Origin: an uncultured Lachnospiraceae bacterium | GTDB taxonomy: Bacteria > Bacillota > Clostridia > Lachnospirales > Lachnospiraceae | DNA length: 64,000 bases | Direction of reading: 5' to 3' | NCBI GenBank assembly: GCA_910585605.1 | Contig: CAJUFL010000005.1 | Coordinates: 52,572-116,571 of the forward strand | Part shown: one piece after another, positions 24,668-33,128 of the stretch | How positions within the stretch are numbered: position 1 is the stretch's first letter | How the letters are laid out: each line of letters starts with the position of its first letter | Program-made: the position numbers and the translations under genes | Notes under the pieces: generated by a model | The model's database searches: none | Seen by the model: only the letters and a program-made list of their open reading frames with translations | What the model was told of the DNA's origin: nothing

Positions 24668-25231
24668 ATGGCAACTATTTCAGCAGGTGATTTTAGAAAT
24701 GGTGTTACAATTGAATTTGAGGGTAACATTTATCAGATTATCGAATTTCAGCATGTAAAACCGGGTAAAGGTGCTGCTTTTGTCCGTACCAAATTAAAGA
24801 ATATCGTAAATGGCGGTGTGGTTGAGAAAACCTTCCGTCCGACTGAGAAATGTGAAACCGCTCATATTGATAGAAAAAATATGCAGTATTTATATGAAGA
24901 TGGAGATTTATATTATTTTATGGATAATGAAACCTATGACCAGATTGCTCTGGGCAAGGAAGTGATTGGAGATTCCCTTAAGTTTGTAAAAGAGAATGAG
25001 TCTGTTAAGGTAGTTTCCCATGCAGGTAATGTATTTGCGATTGAACCAGAACTTAATGTGGTATTAGAGGTTACGGAATGCGAGCCGGGAATAAAGGGAA
25101 ATACTGCTACAGGTGCAACAAAACCATGTACTGTTGAGACAGGTGCAACGTTGAATGTACCGTTATTCGTGAATCAGGGTGATAAGATCATGATCGATAC
25201 CCGTACTGGAGAATATCTGTCAAGAGCATAA
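24668..25231 (+). CDS. efp: Translation elongation factor P
   Basis: EF-P (187 residues) relieves ribosomes stalled at polyproline stretches. It has the usual three beta-barrels: an N-terminal KOW-like domain with the modification loop VKPGKGAAFVRTKLKN (Lys34 at the tip), an OB domain, and the C-terminal signature GATLNVPLFVNQGDKIMIDT. TAAGGAGG precedes ATG 24668. I see no yjeA/genX or ymfI-type modification gene nearby. A strong terminator closes the gene, and the sporulation operon follows. Confidence 0.97.
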   Translation: MATISAGDFRNGVTIEFEGNIYQIIEFQHVKPGKGAAFVRTKLKNIVNGGVVEKTFRPTEKCETAHIDRKNMQYLYEDGDLYYFMDNETYDQIALGKEVIGDSLKFVKENESVKVVSHAGNVFAIEPELNVVLEVTECEPGIKGNTATGATKPCTVETGATLNVPLFVNQGDKIMIDTRTGEYLSRA

Positions 25232-25256
25232 TTGAGACATAAGTAGATTTCGATAA

Positions 25257-25288
25257 AAAGAACCAGATCGCTGGTTCTTTTTTTTTGT
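25257..25288 (+). terminator. Rho-independent terminator after efp
   Basis: A perfect 10-bp stem (AAAGAACCAG at 25257-25266 with CTGGTTCTTT at 25271-25280) around ATCG runs into a long T tract. Confidence 0.95.
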
Positions 25289-25382
25289 TTCGAACATATA
25301 TTAAAAGTATGAGGGATTTTCTGACAATGAAAAAAACGGAAAGGTAGAAATATAAGATAGAGAATAAGAATGAGGACGGTAT

Positions 25383-26348
25383 ATGACAAAAAAAGAAGAA
25401 ATATTGAAAATATTATCAGCAAAGCTCCGCAAGATCCTGGAGGCATCCAATCTTGATTTTGAATTGCTGCAGGAATTGCGTATCCGCATAATGGGACCAT
25501 TTATCGTTATATACGATGGAGAGGAATATTTCATTTCGGAAAGAGGCGGATTAGAAAAAAGAGCAGAGCTTGCATATACGATCATGCAGGGTGATATAAA
25601 AGAAACCCTGGAGTATATCAGCAGTTTTTCCCTATATGCATATGAGGATGAGATCAGACAGGGATTTATAACGGTTCAGGGAGGACATCGGATTGGACTG
25701 GCAGGGAAAGTTATTTTAGAGCAGGGGAGGGTAAAGAGCGTGAAACATATTTCATTTATTAATATCAGGATGTCCCATGAGAAAAAAGGTTGCGGACAGA
25801 ATATATTACCGTACATATATGAGGATAGCCGGATTTGCCATACACTGATCATTTCACCGCCTGGATGTGGAAAGACCACTATGCTGCGGGATATCGTAAG
25901 GCTTCTTTCTAACGGTTATAAAGATCATCCAGGAGTCAGTGTAGGAGTCATCGATGAGCGTTCGGAAATAGGTGCCTGTTATATGGGAGTGCCGCAGAAT
26001 GATATAGGAATGAGGACAGATGTTTTGGACTGCTGTCCAAAGGCAGACGGTATGCTCATGATGATACGGAGTATGTCACCGGCCGTGATTGCAGTAGATG
26101 AAATTGGAAAGCGGGAGGATATTGAGGCTATTGCCTATGTGATGAACTGCGGATGCCAGATGCTGGCAACGGTACATGGGGCGTCGATAGAAGATATTAA
26201 AAATAAACCGATACTTAGAAAGCTTGTGGAAGAAAAATTATTTAAACGGTTTGTGGTATTATCCGGGGGGAAAAAACCCGGTGAGATAGAAAATATATTT
26301 GATGAGAGGGGGAGTGTCCTCTATGATAAAAAATGTGTATTTGGATAG
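25383..26348 (+). CDS. spoIIIAA: Stage III sporulation protein AA (ATPase)
   Basis: A 321-residue secretion-type ATPase of the mother-cell SpoIIIA complex, which with SpoIIQ forms the feeding channel into the forespore. It shows Walker A SPPGCGKTTMLRDIVRLL, the RSEIGACYMG region, Walker B AVIAVDEIG and the sensor-like LATVHGASIEDIKNKP. The family is related to type II/IV secretion ATPases. It begins the complete eight-gene spoIIIA operon and would be expected under sigma-E, although I could not identify a convincing sigma-E promoter in the 94 bases after the efp terminator. Confidence 0.95.
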   Translation: MTKKEEILKILSAKLRKILEASNLDFELLQELRIRIMGPFIVIYDGEEYFISERGGLEKRAELAYTIMQGDIKETLEYISSFSLYAYEDEIRQGFITVQGGHRIGLAGKVILEQGRVKSVKHISFINIRMSHEKKGCGQNILPYIYEDSRICHTLIISPPGCGKTTMLRDIVRLLSNGYKDHPGVSVGVIDERSEIGACYMGVPQNDIGMRTDVLDCCPKADGMLMMIRSMSPAVIAVDEIGKREDIEAIAYVMNCGCQMLATVHGASIEDIKNKPILRKLVEEKLFKRFVVLSGGKKPGEIENIFDERGSVLYDKKCVFG

Positions 26349-26360
26349 GAGAGGATAGGA

Positions 26361-26888
26361 ATGGTATTTTTCTGTAAGATAACGGGTTCCCTATTTATAT
26401 TGGGTGCTGCCGGATATTTTGCGTACAATTTAAACCAGATGCTGGAAAAGAGAAATCGTGAACTCAGGAAGCTTTACAGTATTTTGTTACAATTAAAAAG
26501 TGAGATACAGTATATGTGCAGCACACTGCCGGAGTGTTTCAGAAAACTGGCAAAATACGAAAAGGAGCCATTTGGCATATGGCTGTCTGTAATGGCACAA
26601 AGAATGGAGGAGAAGGAAAAGGTTTCCTTTGCAGATATATGGAGGGAAGAATTAACGCATTTATATGAGGAATCTGCTTTGGGAACAGAGGATATAGAAC
26701 CCCTCAAAGAATTATCGGACAAGCTGGGTTCTATGGACATTACAGCCCAGTTAAAGGCAATTGACTATGCATTGCTGCATATTGAGCGTAACCGTTCCCT
26801 GTTGGAAGAAGAAATGAAGCAAAAGAAAAAGGTAGTGGTCACGCTCAGCCTGTTTTGTGGGTTTATGACATTAATACTACTGTTATGA
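26361..26888 (+). CDS. spoIIIAB: Stage III sporulation protein AB
   Basis: SpoIIIAB (175 residues; about 171 in Bacillus) is a GspF-like membrane protein of the SpoIIIA channel. Membrane segments are at about residues 4-22 and at the extreme C-terminus (VVVTLSLFCGFMTLILLL). Between them is a helical domain with LYSILLQLKSEIQYM and an LGSMDITAQLKAIDYAL region. It starts 13 bases after spoIIIAA. Confidence 0.93.
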   Translation: MVFFCKITGSLFILGAAGYFAYNLNQMLEKRNRELRKLYSILLQLKSEIQYMCSTLPECFRKLAKYEKEPFGIWLSVMAQRMEEKEKVSFADIWREELTHLYEESALGTEDIEPLKELSDKLGSMDITAQLKAIDYALLHIERNRSLLEEEMKQKKKVVVTLSLFCGFMTLILLL

Positions 26889-26949
26889 AATACGATTAAA
26901 TACAATATCTATGGGAAACAGTAGAACAGAATCATGTAAGGGGGCTGCT

Positions 26950-27144
26950 ATGTCAGTTGAAATTATCGTAAAAATTGCAGCATTGGGAATCGTGGTAGCA
27001 TTATTGAACCAGGTATTAAAGCATGCGGGAAGAGATGATCAGGCTTTTTTTGTCACAATGGCGGGAATTATCATTGTGCTGACCTGGCTTCTCCCGTATT
27101 TTGTGGATTTGTTTGGTTCCATACAGGATTTATTTGGATTGTGA
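26950..27144 (+). CDS. spoIIIAC: Stage III sporulation protein AC
   Basis: A 64-residue protein with two membrane helices (MSVEIIVKIAALGIVVALL and VTMAGIIIVLTWLLPYFV), joined by LKHAGRDDQAF, the characteristic loop of the family. ATG 26950 is preceded by AAGGGGG; the longer frame from 26911 adds a polar segment not found in the family. It overlaps the start region of spoIIIAD. Confidence 0.93.
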   Translation: MSVEIIVKIAALGIVVALLNQVLKHAGRDDQAFFVTMAGIIIVLTWLLPYFVDLFGSIQDLFGL

Positions 27145-27152
27145 GGCGGCAT

Positions 27153-27536
27153 ATGAACTTTTTTAAAATTATCTGTGGCGTTGTATTAGGGGTACTGCTT
27201 GCAATAAAACTGAAAAGCATCGGAAGTCCCATCTGGGTATATCTTTCCCTTGCATTAAGTGTATTTGTACTTTTCTATATCCTGAACCGCCTTTCGTTCG
27301 TGATGGATTTTTTAGATGAGGTCATGGGAGATATTGGTCTGGAATCGGGATATTTTGAGATTCTGATTAAAATTGTAGGAATTTCCTATCTTTGTGAATT
27401 CACTGCAAATATCTGCCGGGAATCAGGTTTTCTAGCAGTGGCAAGCCAGATTGAAATAGGCGGGAAGCTGACTATGATGGTGATGAGTATGCCGATATTA
27501 CTAGCTATCGTGGAGACGATCACCTCTGTGCTTTAG
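27153..27536 (+). CDS. spoIIIAD: Stage III sporulation protein AD
   Basis: A membrane protein of 127 residues (133 in Bacillus) with four hydrophobic segments and the conserved core ILIKIVGISYLCEFTANICRE. ATG 27153 has GAGG six bases upstream; a GTG at 27141 would overlap the AC stop codon and is less likely. It lies between AC and AE in the canonical order and is thought to form part of the membrane base of the SpoIIIA channel. Confidence 0.92.
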   Translation: MNFFKIICGVVLGVLLAIKLKSIGSPIWVYLSLALSVFVLFYILNRLSFVMDFLDEVMGDIGLESGYFEILIKIVGISYLCEFTANICRESGFLAVASQIEIGGKLTMMVMSMPILLAIVETITSVL

Positions 27537-27552
27537 TGGAAAGGAGCAGCCC

Positions 27553-28746
27553 ATGGGAAGGAAAGCGGTGTTAATGATAGGAATGGCTGTAGCCTGTTTT
27601 TTGATTGGGACGGGAAGAGGACAGGTTGTTCTTGCCGCAGAATATGAAATGGACAGTGAGATGGAGGATGCTTATTATGACCAGTTTTATGAATATGCCG
27701 ATATCGGGAATCTGGAATCAGAACTAAATGGAATTAACCGCAGATACGGCAGAGGGGAAATGATTGCTTTTGAGGATATCTATAGACTGCTGTTAGAAGG
27801 AAATGTGGAAGAAGCTATCGGACAGGCTGTGGAAGGTTTTTATGAAAGCATCACCAGTGAAATTCTACAAAACAGGGCACTTCTTGTAAAGCTGATGATG
27901 CTGGTCATCATTGCCGCCGTTTTTAATAACTATTCTTCCATTTTAAAATTTAGTTTTGTGGGAGATCAGGGTTTTTATATTACATATCTGATGATCGCTG
28001 CTGTACTGATGCAGTCTTTTTCCCTGGTATATGATATGGCAGAGGAAACGGTGCTTTATCTTAAGGATATTATGGAATGCATGCTGCCGGCTCTTTATAT
28101 GTCTATTGTTTTATGCGGAGGGCTTACAACCTCACAAATGGTAAATTCCATGTTTTTATGGATGCTCTCTTTTGTGGAAAAGATTCTTCTGACCATTATT
28201 CTCCCCACCATACGGATTTATTTCATGATCGTTATCTTAAATCAGATCAATGCAAAGGACAGGTTCTCAAAACTGGCAGGCTTATTAAAACAAGGTGTTC
28301 AGTTTTTGTTGAAGGCATCAGTCACAGGGATTATCGGATTAAATGTTATGAAAAGCATATTGCTCCCCGTTTATGATAATGCAAAATATAATGTATTACA
28401 AAAAGGGCTTTCTGTGATTCCAGGGGGAGCTTCCCTGTCGGGAATGAGTACCATTCTTCTTGGTGCAGGCGTGCTGATCAAAAACAGTATAGGGATTACG
28501 GCTGTTATTGTTTTACTGGTGCTGGGGAGTATACCGCTATTAAAAATTTTTTGTTTTTATATTGTGTATAAAGTGATTCTGGCACTGGTGCAGCCCATCA
28601 GTGATAATCGGATACTGGCAGGGATACAGGGGGCAACGGACAGCATAGGTATTTTATTACGGGCGACATCCACGGCCATAGTTTTGTCGGTACTTTCTAT
28701 TGCGATTGTGATCTTAACAACAAATGTCAGGCTGTACGCCGGTTAG
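27553..28746 (+). CDS. spoIIIAE: Stage III sporulation protein AE
   Basis: SpoIIIAE (397 residues, 399 in Bacillus) is the polytopic channel component. It has an N-terminal signal sequence (GMAVACFLIGTGRGQVVLAA), an acidic extracytoplasmic segment to about residue 110, and then seven or eight membrane helices. The family region MECMLPALYMSIVLCGGLTT and the late PLLKIFCFYIVYKVILALVQ are clear. AAGGAG at 27541-27546 precedes ATG 27553. Confidence 0.95.
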   Translation: MGRKAVLMIGMAVACFLIGTGRGQVVLAAEYEMDSEMEDAYYDQFYEYADIGNLESELNGINRRYGRGEMIAFEDIYRLLLEGNVEEAIGQAVEGFYESITSEILQNRALLVKLMMLVIIAAVFNNYSSILKFSFVGDQGFYITYLMIAAVLMQSFSLVYDMAEETVLYLKDIMECMLPALYMSIVLCGGLTTSQMVNSMFLWMLSFVEKILLTIILPTIRIYFMIVILNQINAKDRFSKLAGLLKQGVQFLLKASVTGIIGLNVMKSILLPVYDNAKYNVLQKGLSVIPGGASLSGMSTILLGAGVLIKNSIGITAVIVLLVLGSIPLLKIFCFYIVYKVILALVQPISDNRILAGIQGATDSIGILLRATSTAIVLSVLSIAIVILTTNVRLYAG

Positions 28747-28754
28747 GAGGCATT

Positions 28755-29219
28755 ATGGAGTTTGTTTTATCATGGGTGAAAAGTGGATTGCTCTTTGGAA
28801 TATTGTCTTCCGTGGTTTTGATGCTCAGCCCCAATAAGTCCTATATGAAGCACATCGGAATGATCGTAGGGCTGTTATTCATCCTGGTGATGATCCATCC
28901 GATTATGGAATTGTTTCATTTAGAGGGAAGTACCTATGCATCCTATGTGAGAAACTTTCTTATGATGGAGACAGAAAACGATGGGGTTTCCGAGGCAGAC
29001 CTGGAATTGTATGAAGAATCTATCAATATGCAGCTGATGGCAGTACTGAAAGAATATGCGTACCCTGTAAAAAGGGTTATGGTAAAGGCTGGAGAGGATG
29101 GAAAGATCGTAAGTGTTTCTGTTGTGTTTGATTCTTCTGTGGTGCAGCTGGAAAGCCTGGAAACCTATATAAAAAATTTGTTTGGAGAGGAAGTGAGGAT
29201 TCGTTATGAAAATGAATGA
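28755..29219 (+). CDS. spoIIIAF: Stage III sporulation protein AF
   Basis: A 154-residue protein with two N-terminal membrane helices (about 6-25 and 35-53) and a soluble domain. It is shorter than the 206 residues in Bacillus, lacking part of the C-terminus. MLSPNKSYMKHIGMIVGLLF is the conserved membrane signature. The C-terminal ring-building-like fold (VKRVMVKAGEDGKIVSVSVV) is present. Its end overlaps spoIIIAG by 14 bases. Confidence 0.88.
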   Translation: MEFVLSWVKSGLLFGILSSVVLMLSPNKSYMKHIGMIVGLLFILVMIHPIMELFHLEGSTYASYVRNFLMMETENDGVSEADLELYEESINMQLMAVLKEYAYPVKRVMVKAGEDGKIVSVSVVFDSSVVQLESLETYIKNLFGEEVRIRYENE

Positions 29220-29847
29220 AGGACAGGAAGATTCGGTGAAAGAGGAAAAAGAAGAGTCGCCATTCCGGTTTATTAATAATATTAAGATGACTAAAGAAAA
29301 AAAAGAAAAAGCAGTTATCCTATTTTTAGCAGGAATCTTTTTCTTGCTGGCAGCAACGCCCGTTTCCTCCTTTACAGGGAAAAAGAGCAAACAAAAGGAG
29401 ATGGAAAAAATAACAAGTGAAAAGCAGGAAGTAAAAAATGAAAAAAATGATGCATACATTGAAGCTTTGGAGAATAAATTAGAACAAACCATTGGAGGCA
29501 TGGAGGGCGCAGGAAAAGTTTTGGTCATGATCACGTTAAAAGATAGTGGTGAGAAGATATTAGACAAGAATCAGCCTTATGAAAGTGAATCAGAAAACAG
29601 TAAGGAGGAGGGAAGGGAAATCGAACGCACCAGTATTAAAAGTGATCCGGAAACTGTCTTGATTGAGGAAGAAGGAGATACGGCACCTATTATCGTACAG
29701 GAAATGTATCCAGATATCAAAGGAGTTGTAGTTGTGTGCGAAGGCGGCGATGATAAGGTACTCGCCATTCATATAAAAGAGGCAGTTCAGGCATTATTTT
29801 CAATTGATGCCCATAAAATAGTAGTGTGTAAACTGAAAAAAGAATAA
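29206..29847 (+). CDS. spoIIIAG: Stage III sporulation protein AG
   Basis: SpoIIIAG (213 residues) forms the large ring of the feeding channel in the intermembrane space. It has a cytoplasmic charged N-terminus, a membrane helix at about 38-58 (AVILFLAGIFFLLAATPVSS), a coiled linker, and a ring-building domain beginning ALENKLEQTIGGMEGAGKVLVMI. There is a Glu/Ser-rich insertion (about 122-150) and a final PDIKGVVVVCEGGDD strand region. Confidence 0.94.
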   Translation: MKMNEGQEDSVKEEKEESPFRFINNIKMTKEKKEKAVILFLAGIFFLLAATPVSSFTGKKSKQKEMEKITSEKQEVKNEKNDAYIEALENKLEQTIGGMEGAGKVLVMITLKDSGEKILDKNQPYESESENSKEEGREIERTSIKSDPETVLIEEEGDTAPIIVQEMYPDIKGVVVVCEGGDDKVLAIHIKEAVQALFSIDAHKIVVCKLKKE

Positions 29848-29871
29848 AAAATTTAGAAAGAGAGGATTTCT

Positions 29872-30621
29872 ATGAAAAAATTATTGAAAAAGAATCAGGT
29901 GATCATTACGGCACTTGCAATTATGATTGCAGTGGCAGGCTATCTGAATTTCACCAGTGACAAGCAGGTTTTAAATACCTCTGTTGAAAACATGGAAAGT
30001 GAAGGTGCCAGTGGTAATTCTGATGATGAAACCATAAGTGCAGCAGTAGAAGATACCGTAACAGGGGAAGAGTTTGCGGAAAATACAGAACAGTCAGGAG
30101 AAGTGGCAGCTCCGGTTGCTGATACGGAAGATGGACAGGAAAATGCGGGTGAGACAGCTGAAAATGCAACAGAAAACGAAACAGGTCAGCTTGCGGAAGC
30201 CAGTGTTGACGAAAACGGAGAGCCCATTAATTCAGAAACGGTAGGAGAGGCAGTACTTACCAGTGGCTCTGTTACATTATCCCAGGCAAAGCTTAACAGG
30301 GAGCAGACCCGTTCCAAGGCAAAAGAGATGCTTTTGGAGATTATCAATAATGAAAATCTTTCGGAAGATTCCAAAAAGGATGCAGTCAATAAAATGTTAA
30401 CCATGACGGAAAGAATGGAAAAGGAAAGTGCGGCTGAAAACCAGCTTGCAGCAAAAGGTTTTCCTGACTCGATTGTCAGTATATCAGAGGAAAGTGTTGA
30501 TGTGACGATAAGTGTTACATCTTTAACAGATACCCAGCGTACTCAGATTGAAGATATTATTATGAGAAAAACCGGCTGTGATCTTAATGAGATTGTGATT
30601 ACTACCATGAAAGCCGAGTAA
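29872..30621 (+). CDS. spoIIIAH: Stage III sporulation protein AH
   Basis: SpoIIIAH (249 residues) spans the outer forespore membrane and interlocks with SpoIIQ. A membrane segment lies at about 10-25, followed by a long acidic, low-complexity linker rich in Glu, Ala, Thr and Asn (about residues 40-130). This linker is longer than in Bacillus. The YscJ/FliF-like domain then contains EQTRSKAKEMLLEIINNENL, AVNKMLTMTERM and GCDLNEIVITTM. It is the last gene of the spoIIIA operon. Confidence 0.94.
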   Translation: MKKLLKKNQVIITALAIMIAVAGYLNFTSDKQVLNTSVENMESEGASGNSDDETISAAVEDTVTGEEFAENTEQSGEVAAPVADTEDGQENAGETAENATENETGQLAEASVDENGEPINSETVGEAVLTSGSVTLSQAKLNREQTRSKAKEMLLEIINNENLSEDSKKDAVNKMLTMTERMEKESAAENQLAAKGFPDSIVSISEESVDVTISVTSLTDTQRTQIEDIIMRKTGCDLNEIVITTMKAE

Positions 30622-30671
30622 AGGTAAAAAGTCAGTGTAAATATAAAAAATATGATAATTTTGCAAAAAGA

Positions 30672-30701
30672 TTGCAAAAAGCAGGGTATGTTTGGTATAC
30701 T
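30672..30701 (+). promoter_or_regulatory. Sigma-A promoter for the asp23-like gene
   Basis: TTGCAA (30672-30677) and TATACT (30696-30701) are spaced by 18 bp, 53 bases ahead of the start codon. A second TTGCAA lies at 30661. This separates the vegetative asp23-nusB region from the sporulation operon. Confidence 0.55.
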
Positions 30702-30753
30702 ATACTACATATGAGAAAAGTATCAGTCATGAGTTGGCAAAGGAGGAATCAAA

Positions 30754-31158
30754 ATGGCAGCAGAAATGCAAAGTGGCAGCACATATAGTTTTAAAGAGAC
30801 AGGTGCTCTTGGAGATATTCAGATTGCAGATGAAGTGATTGCGATTATAGCAGGGCTAGCCGCAACAGAAGTAGACGGTGTTACCAAAATGTATGGTAAT
30901 ATTACAAATGAACTGGTAAGCAAGCTTGGCATGAAGAACCTCTCAAAAGGTGTGAAGGTAGTAGTTTCACCGGAGGATGTCAAAGTGGATTTATCGATAG
31001 AGCTTAAGTACGGATATAGTGTTATGGAGGTATCTGCAAAGGTACAGGAAAAGGTAAAGCAGGCAATTGAGACAATGACAGGGCTTACAGTTTCCATGGT
31101 CCGTGTAAGAATTGCGGGGGTTGCAATCGATAAAGAAGGAAAAGCTTCAAAGGTATAA
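30754..31158 (+). CDS. Asp23/Gls24 family envelope stress protein
   Basis: A 134-residue small cytoplasmic protein with the Asp23 fold: GDIQIADEVIAIIAGLAATE, VDGVTKMYG, VVVSPEDVKVDLSIELKYG, VQEKVKQAIETMTGLTV. It occupies the position of yqhY in Bacillus, upstream of nusB, where such proteins are linked to acetyl-CoA carboxylase and membrane homeostasis; accB/accC are absent here. AAAGGAGG precedes ATG 30754. A terminator follows. Confidence 0.93.
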   Translation: MAAEMQSGSTYSFKETGALGDIQIADEVIAIIAGLAATEVDGVTKMYGNITNELVSKLGMKNLSKGVKVVVSPEDVKVDLSIELKYGYSVMEVSAKVQEKVKQAIETMTGLTVSMVRVRIAGVAIDKEGKASKV

Positions 31159-31170
31159 TATAATGAAAGT

Positions 31171-31217
31171 AAGGCTGTTTCCTGTTCCTGGTATCAGGTT
31201 TGGAAACAGCTTTCTTT
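31171..31217 (+). terminator. Terminator after asp23-like gene
   Basis: A 9-bp stem (GCTGTTTCC with GGAAACAGC at 31202-31210) carries a small internal CCTG-GTAT-CAGG hairpin and is followed by TTTCTTT. Confidence 0.85.
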
Positions 31218-31268
31218 ATGTTTCATAAATATTATTTTTTGTTGTAATCAAAGAAAGAGGATAAAGAG

Positions 31269-31676
31269 ATGTTAAGAAGTCAGATCAGAGAGGAAATATT
31301 TAAGATCATGTTCCGGTTTCCGTTTAATAATGCAGAAGAGATGGAGGAACAGATTACATTTTCCCTGGAGGAGCTGGTAGGAAAAAGTGAAGAGAACCTG
31401 AATTATATCAGGGATAAGGTAAATGCTATCATTGGACAGATAAAAGTGCTTGATGAAAAGATTGAAACCTGCTGTGAAGGCTGGAACTTAAACAGGATCG
31501 GAAAAGCAGAGCTTACCATTATGAGGATTGCGGTATATGAAATTTTATTTGAAGAGGAGGTTCCTCAAAGTGTGGCAGTGAATGAGGCGGTGGAACTCAC
31601 CAAGACATATTGCGATGAAGATGCAAAGGGATTTGTTAATGCAGTACTCGGCAAGGTTATAAAAAGTATAGGATAG
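31269..31676 (+). CDS. nusB: Transcription antitermination factor NusB
   Basis: NusB (135 residues) binds boxA RNA with NusE/S10 in rRNA antitermination. It shows REEIFKIMFRFPF, the central helices, the RIGKAELTIMRIAVYEILF signature, and VPQSVAVNEAVELTKTYCDE with GFVNAVLGKV. It starts the nusB-xseA-xseB-ispA-dxs run, spaced 8 bases from xseA. Confidence 0.95.
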   Translation: MLRSQIREEIFKIMFRFPFNNAEEMEEQITFSLEELVGKSEENLNYIRDKVNAIIGQIKVLDEKIETCCEGWNLNRIGKAELTIMRIAVYEILFEEEVPQSVAVNEAVELTKTYCDEDAKGFVNAVLGKVIKSIG

Positions 31677-31684
31677 GAACGGCT

Positions 31685-32905
31685 ATGGCATCGGTTTATT
31701 CGGTTTCACAGATTAATAGATATATTAAGAATATGTTTGAGAATGATTATCTGCTGCGGAATGTACAGATTAAAGGAGAAATTTCCAATGTGAAGTACCA
31801 TTCTTCCGGACATATTTATTTTACTCTCAAAGAAGCAGGAAGTGCGATAGCGGCAGTCATGTTTCGTTCTGCCAGAACGCAGGGACTGGATTTCACATTA
31901 GAAAATGGTCAAAGCGTTATTCTTACAGGTAATATAACTGTCTATGAAAGGGATGGCAGATATCAGGTATATGTGAAAAATATAGTATTGGATGGACAGG
32001 GCAATCTTTATGAAGCTTATGAGAGACTAAAGCAGAAGCTCTATGAAGAAGGTCTTTTTGATTTTGAACATAAAAAAGAGATTCCGGCATATCCCAAAAA
32101 AGTCGGGATCGTTACAGCCAGAACAGGTGCTGCAATTCAGGATATCTTAAATATCGCAAAGAGGAGAAATCCTTTTGTGCAGCTGTATTTATATCCGGCA
32201 AAGGTTCAGGGAGAAGGGGCTGCGAGGACGATTGCTGCCGGAATAGAAATGCTGGATACCATGGGTATGGATACCATTATCATAGGAAGGGGCGGAGGCT
32301 CGATTGAAGATTTATGGCCCTTTAATGAGGAATGTGTCGCAAGAGCCATATTTCATGCAAAAACACCGATCATATCCGGGACCGGACATGAGATTGATAA
32401 TACGATAGCGGATTATGCGGCGGATTTGAGGGCACCGACACCAAGTGCTGCCTGTGAACTGGCAATACCAGATGTAGCATCTGTTCTTAATCAGGTGAAA
32501 CAGTATGAGAATGTAATCAAACAATATATGCTAAGACATTTAGGGCAAAGCAGGCAGAATATACAGGAACTCTCTGCAAGACTTAACAGCGTTTCTCCGT
32601 TAACAAGATTCCGTAATCAGAAGATTTATTTGGATTCTTTGCAGGACCGCCTGACGTATGCTGTTCAGGAACATTATGGGCAGAGCAGGCATCGTTTTGA
32701 ACTGCTTCTTGCAAGGTTAGACGGATTAAGTCCTACCGCAAGGCTAACAGGCGGATATGGATATATTGAAAAGGAAGGCGGAGAAGCGTTAACGTCTGTT
32801 GCAGATGTTAAGACACAAGACAGAATTACGGTGACCATCCGGGATGGCAGAATAGAGGGAATGGTTACCCGGATTGAAAAGAAGGTGGAGGGAGAACATG
32901 GCTGA
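31685..32905 (+). CDS. xseA: Exodeoxyribonuclease VII, large subunit
   Basis: XseA (406 residues) is the catalytic subunit of a single-strand exonuclease. The N-terminal OB domain (SVSQINRYIKNMFENDYLL, GEISNVKYHSSGHIYFTLKE) is followed by the nuclease core (GIVTARTGAAIQDILNIAKR, IIIGRGGGSIEDLWPFNEE, ISGTGHEIDNTIADYAADLR, APTPSAACELA). A coiled helical C-terminus follows. It overlaps xseB by eight bases. Confidence 0.96.
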   Translation: MASVYSVSQINRYIKNMFENDYLLRNVQIKGEISNVKYHSSGHIYFTLKEAGSAIAAVMFRSARTQGLDFTLENGQSVILTGNITVYERDGRYQVYVKNIVLDGQGNLYEAYERLKQKLYEEGLFDFEHKKEIPAYPKKVGIVTARTGAAIQDILNIAKRRNPFVQLYLYPAKVQGEGAARTIAAGIEMLDTMGMDTIIIGRGGGSIEDLWPFNEECVARAIFHAKTPIISGTGHEIDNTIADYAADLRAPTPSAACELAIPDVASVLNQVKQYENVIKQYMLRHLGQSRQNIQELSARLNSVSPLTRFRNQKIYLDSLQDRLTYAVQEHYGQSRHRFELLLARLDGLSPTARLTGGYGYIEKEGGEALTSVADVKTQDRITVTIRDGRIEGMVTRIEKKVEGEHG

Positions 32906-33128
32906 AAAAAAGAATACCTTTTATTTGGAGGAGGCCTTTGAATCTTTAGAGGATATTATTTCAAAGCTGGAGGATGACAGCATATCATTAAAGGATTCCA
33001 TTGATCTGTATGGGAAAGGGGCAAAACTGCTCTCTAAATGTAAAGAGGAATTAAACGGAATAGAAAAGGAAATGATCATTATAGGCGAAGGTCTGGAACA
33101 GGGGGAAGAAGAAGCAAATGGAGATTGA
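32898..33128 (+). CDS. xseB: Exodeoxyribonuclease VII, small subunit
   Basis: XseB (76 residues) is a helical hairpin that binds the XseA coiled coil. FYLEEAFESLEDIISKLED and SLKDSIDLYGKGAKLLSKCK are diagnostic. ATG 32898 lies within the end of xseA and is preceded by GGAGGGAG. It overlaps ispA by 11 bases. Confidence 0.94.
   Translation: MAEKKNTFYLEEAFESLEDIISKLEDDSISLKDSIDLYGKGAKLLSKCKEELNGIEKEMIIIGEGLEQGEEEANGD

Noticed and set aside
25289..25382. Sigma-E promoter for spoIIIAA
   Set aside because: An ATATATT stretch near 25298 is suggestive but no CATACAAT-like -10 element lies at a proper distance.
28920..29567. 215-codon minus-strand frame opposite spoIIIAF/AG
   Set aside because: Shadow frame rich in Ser and Phe; both sense genes are unmistakable spoIIIA members.
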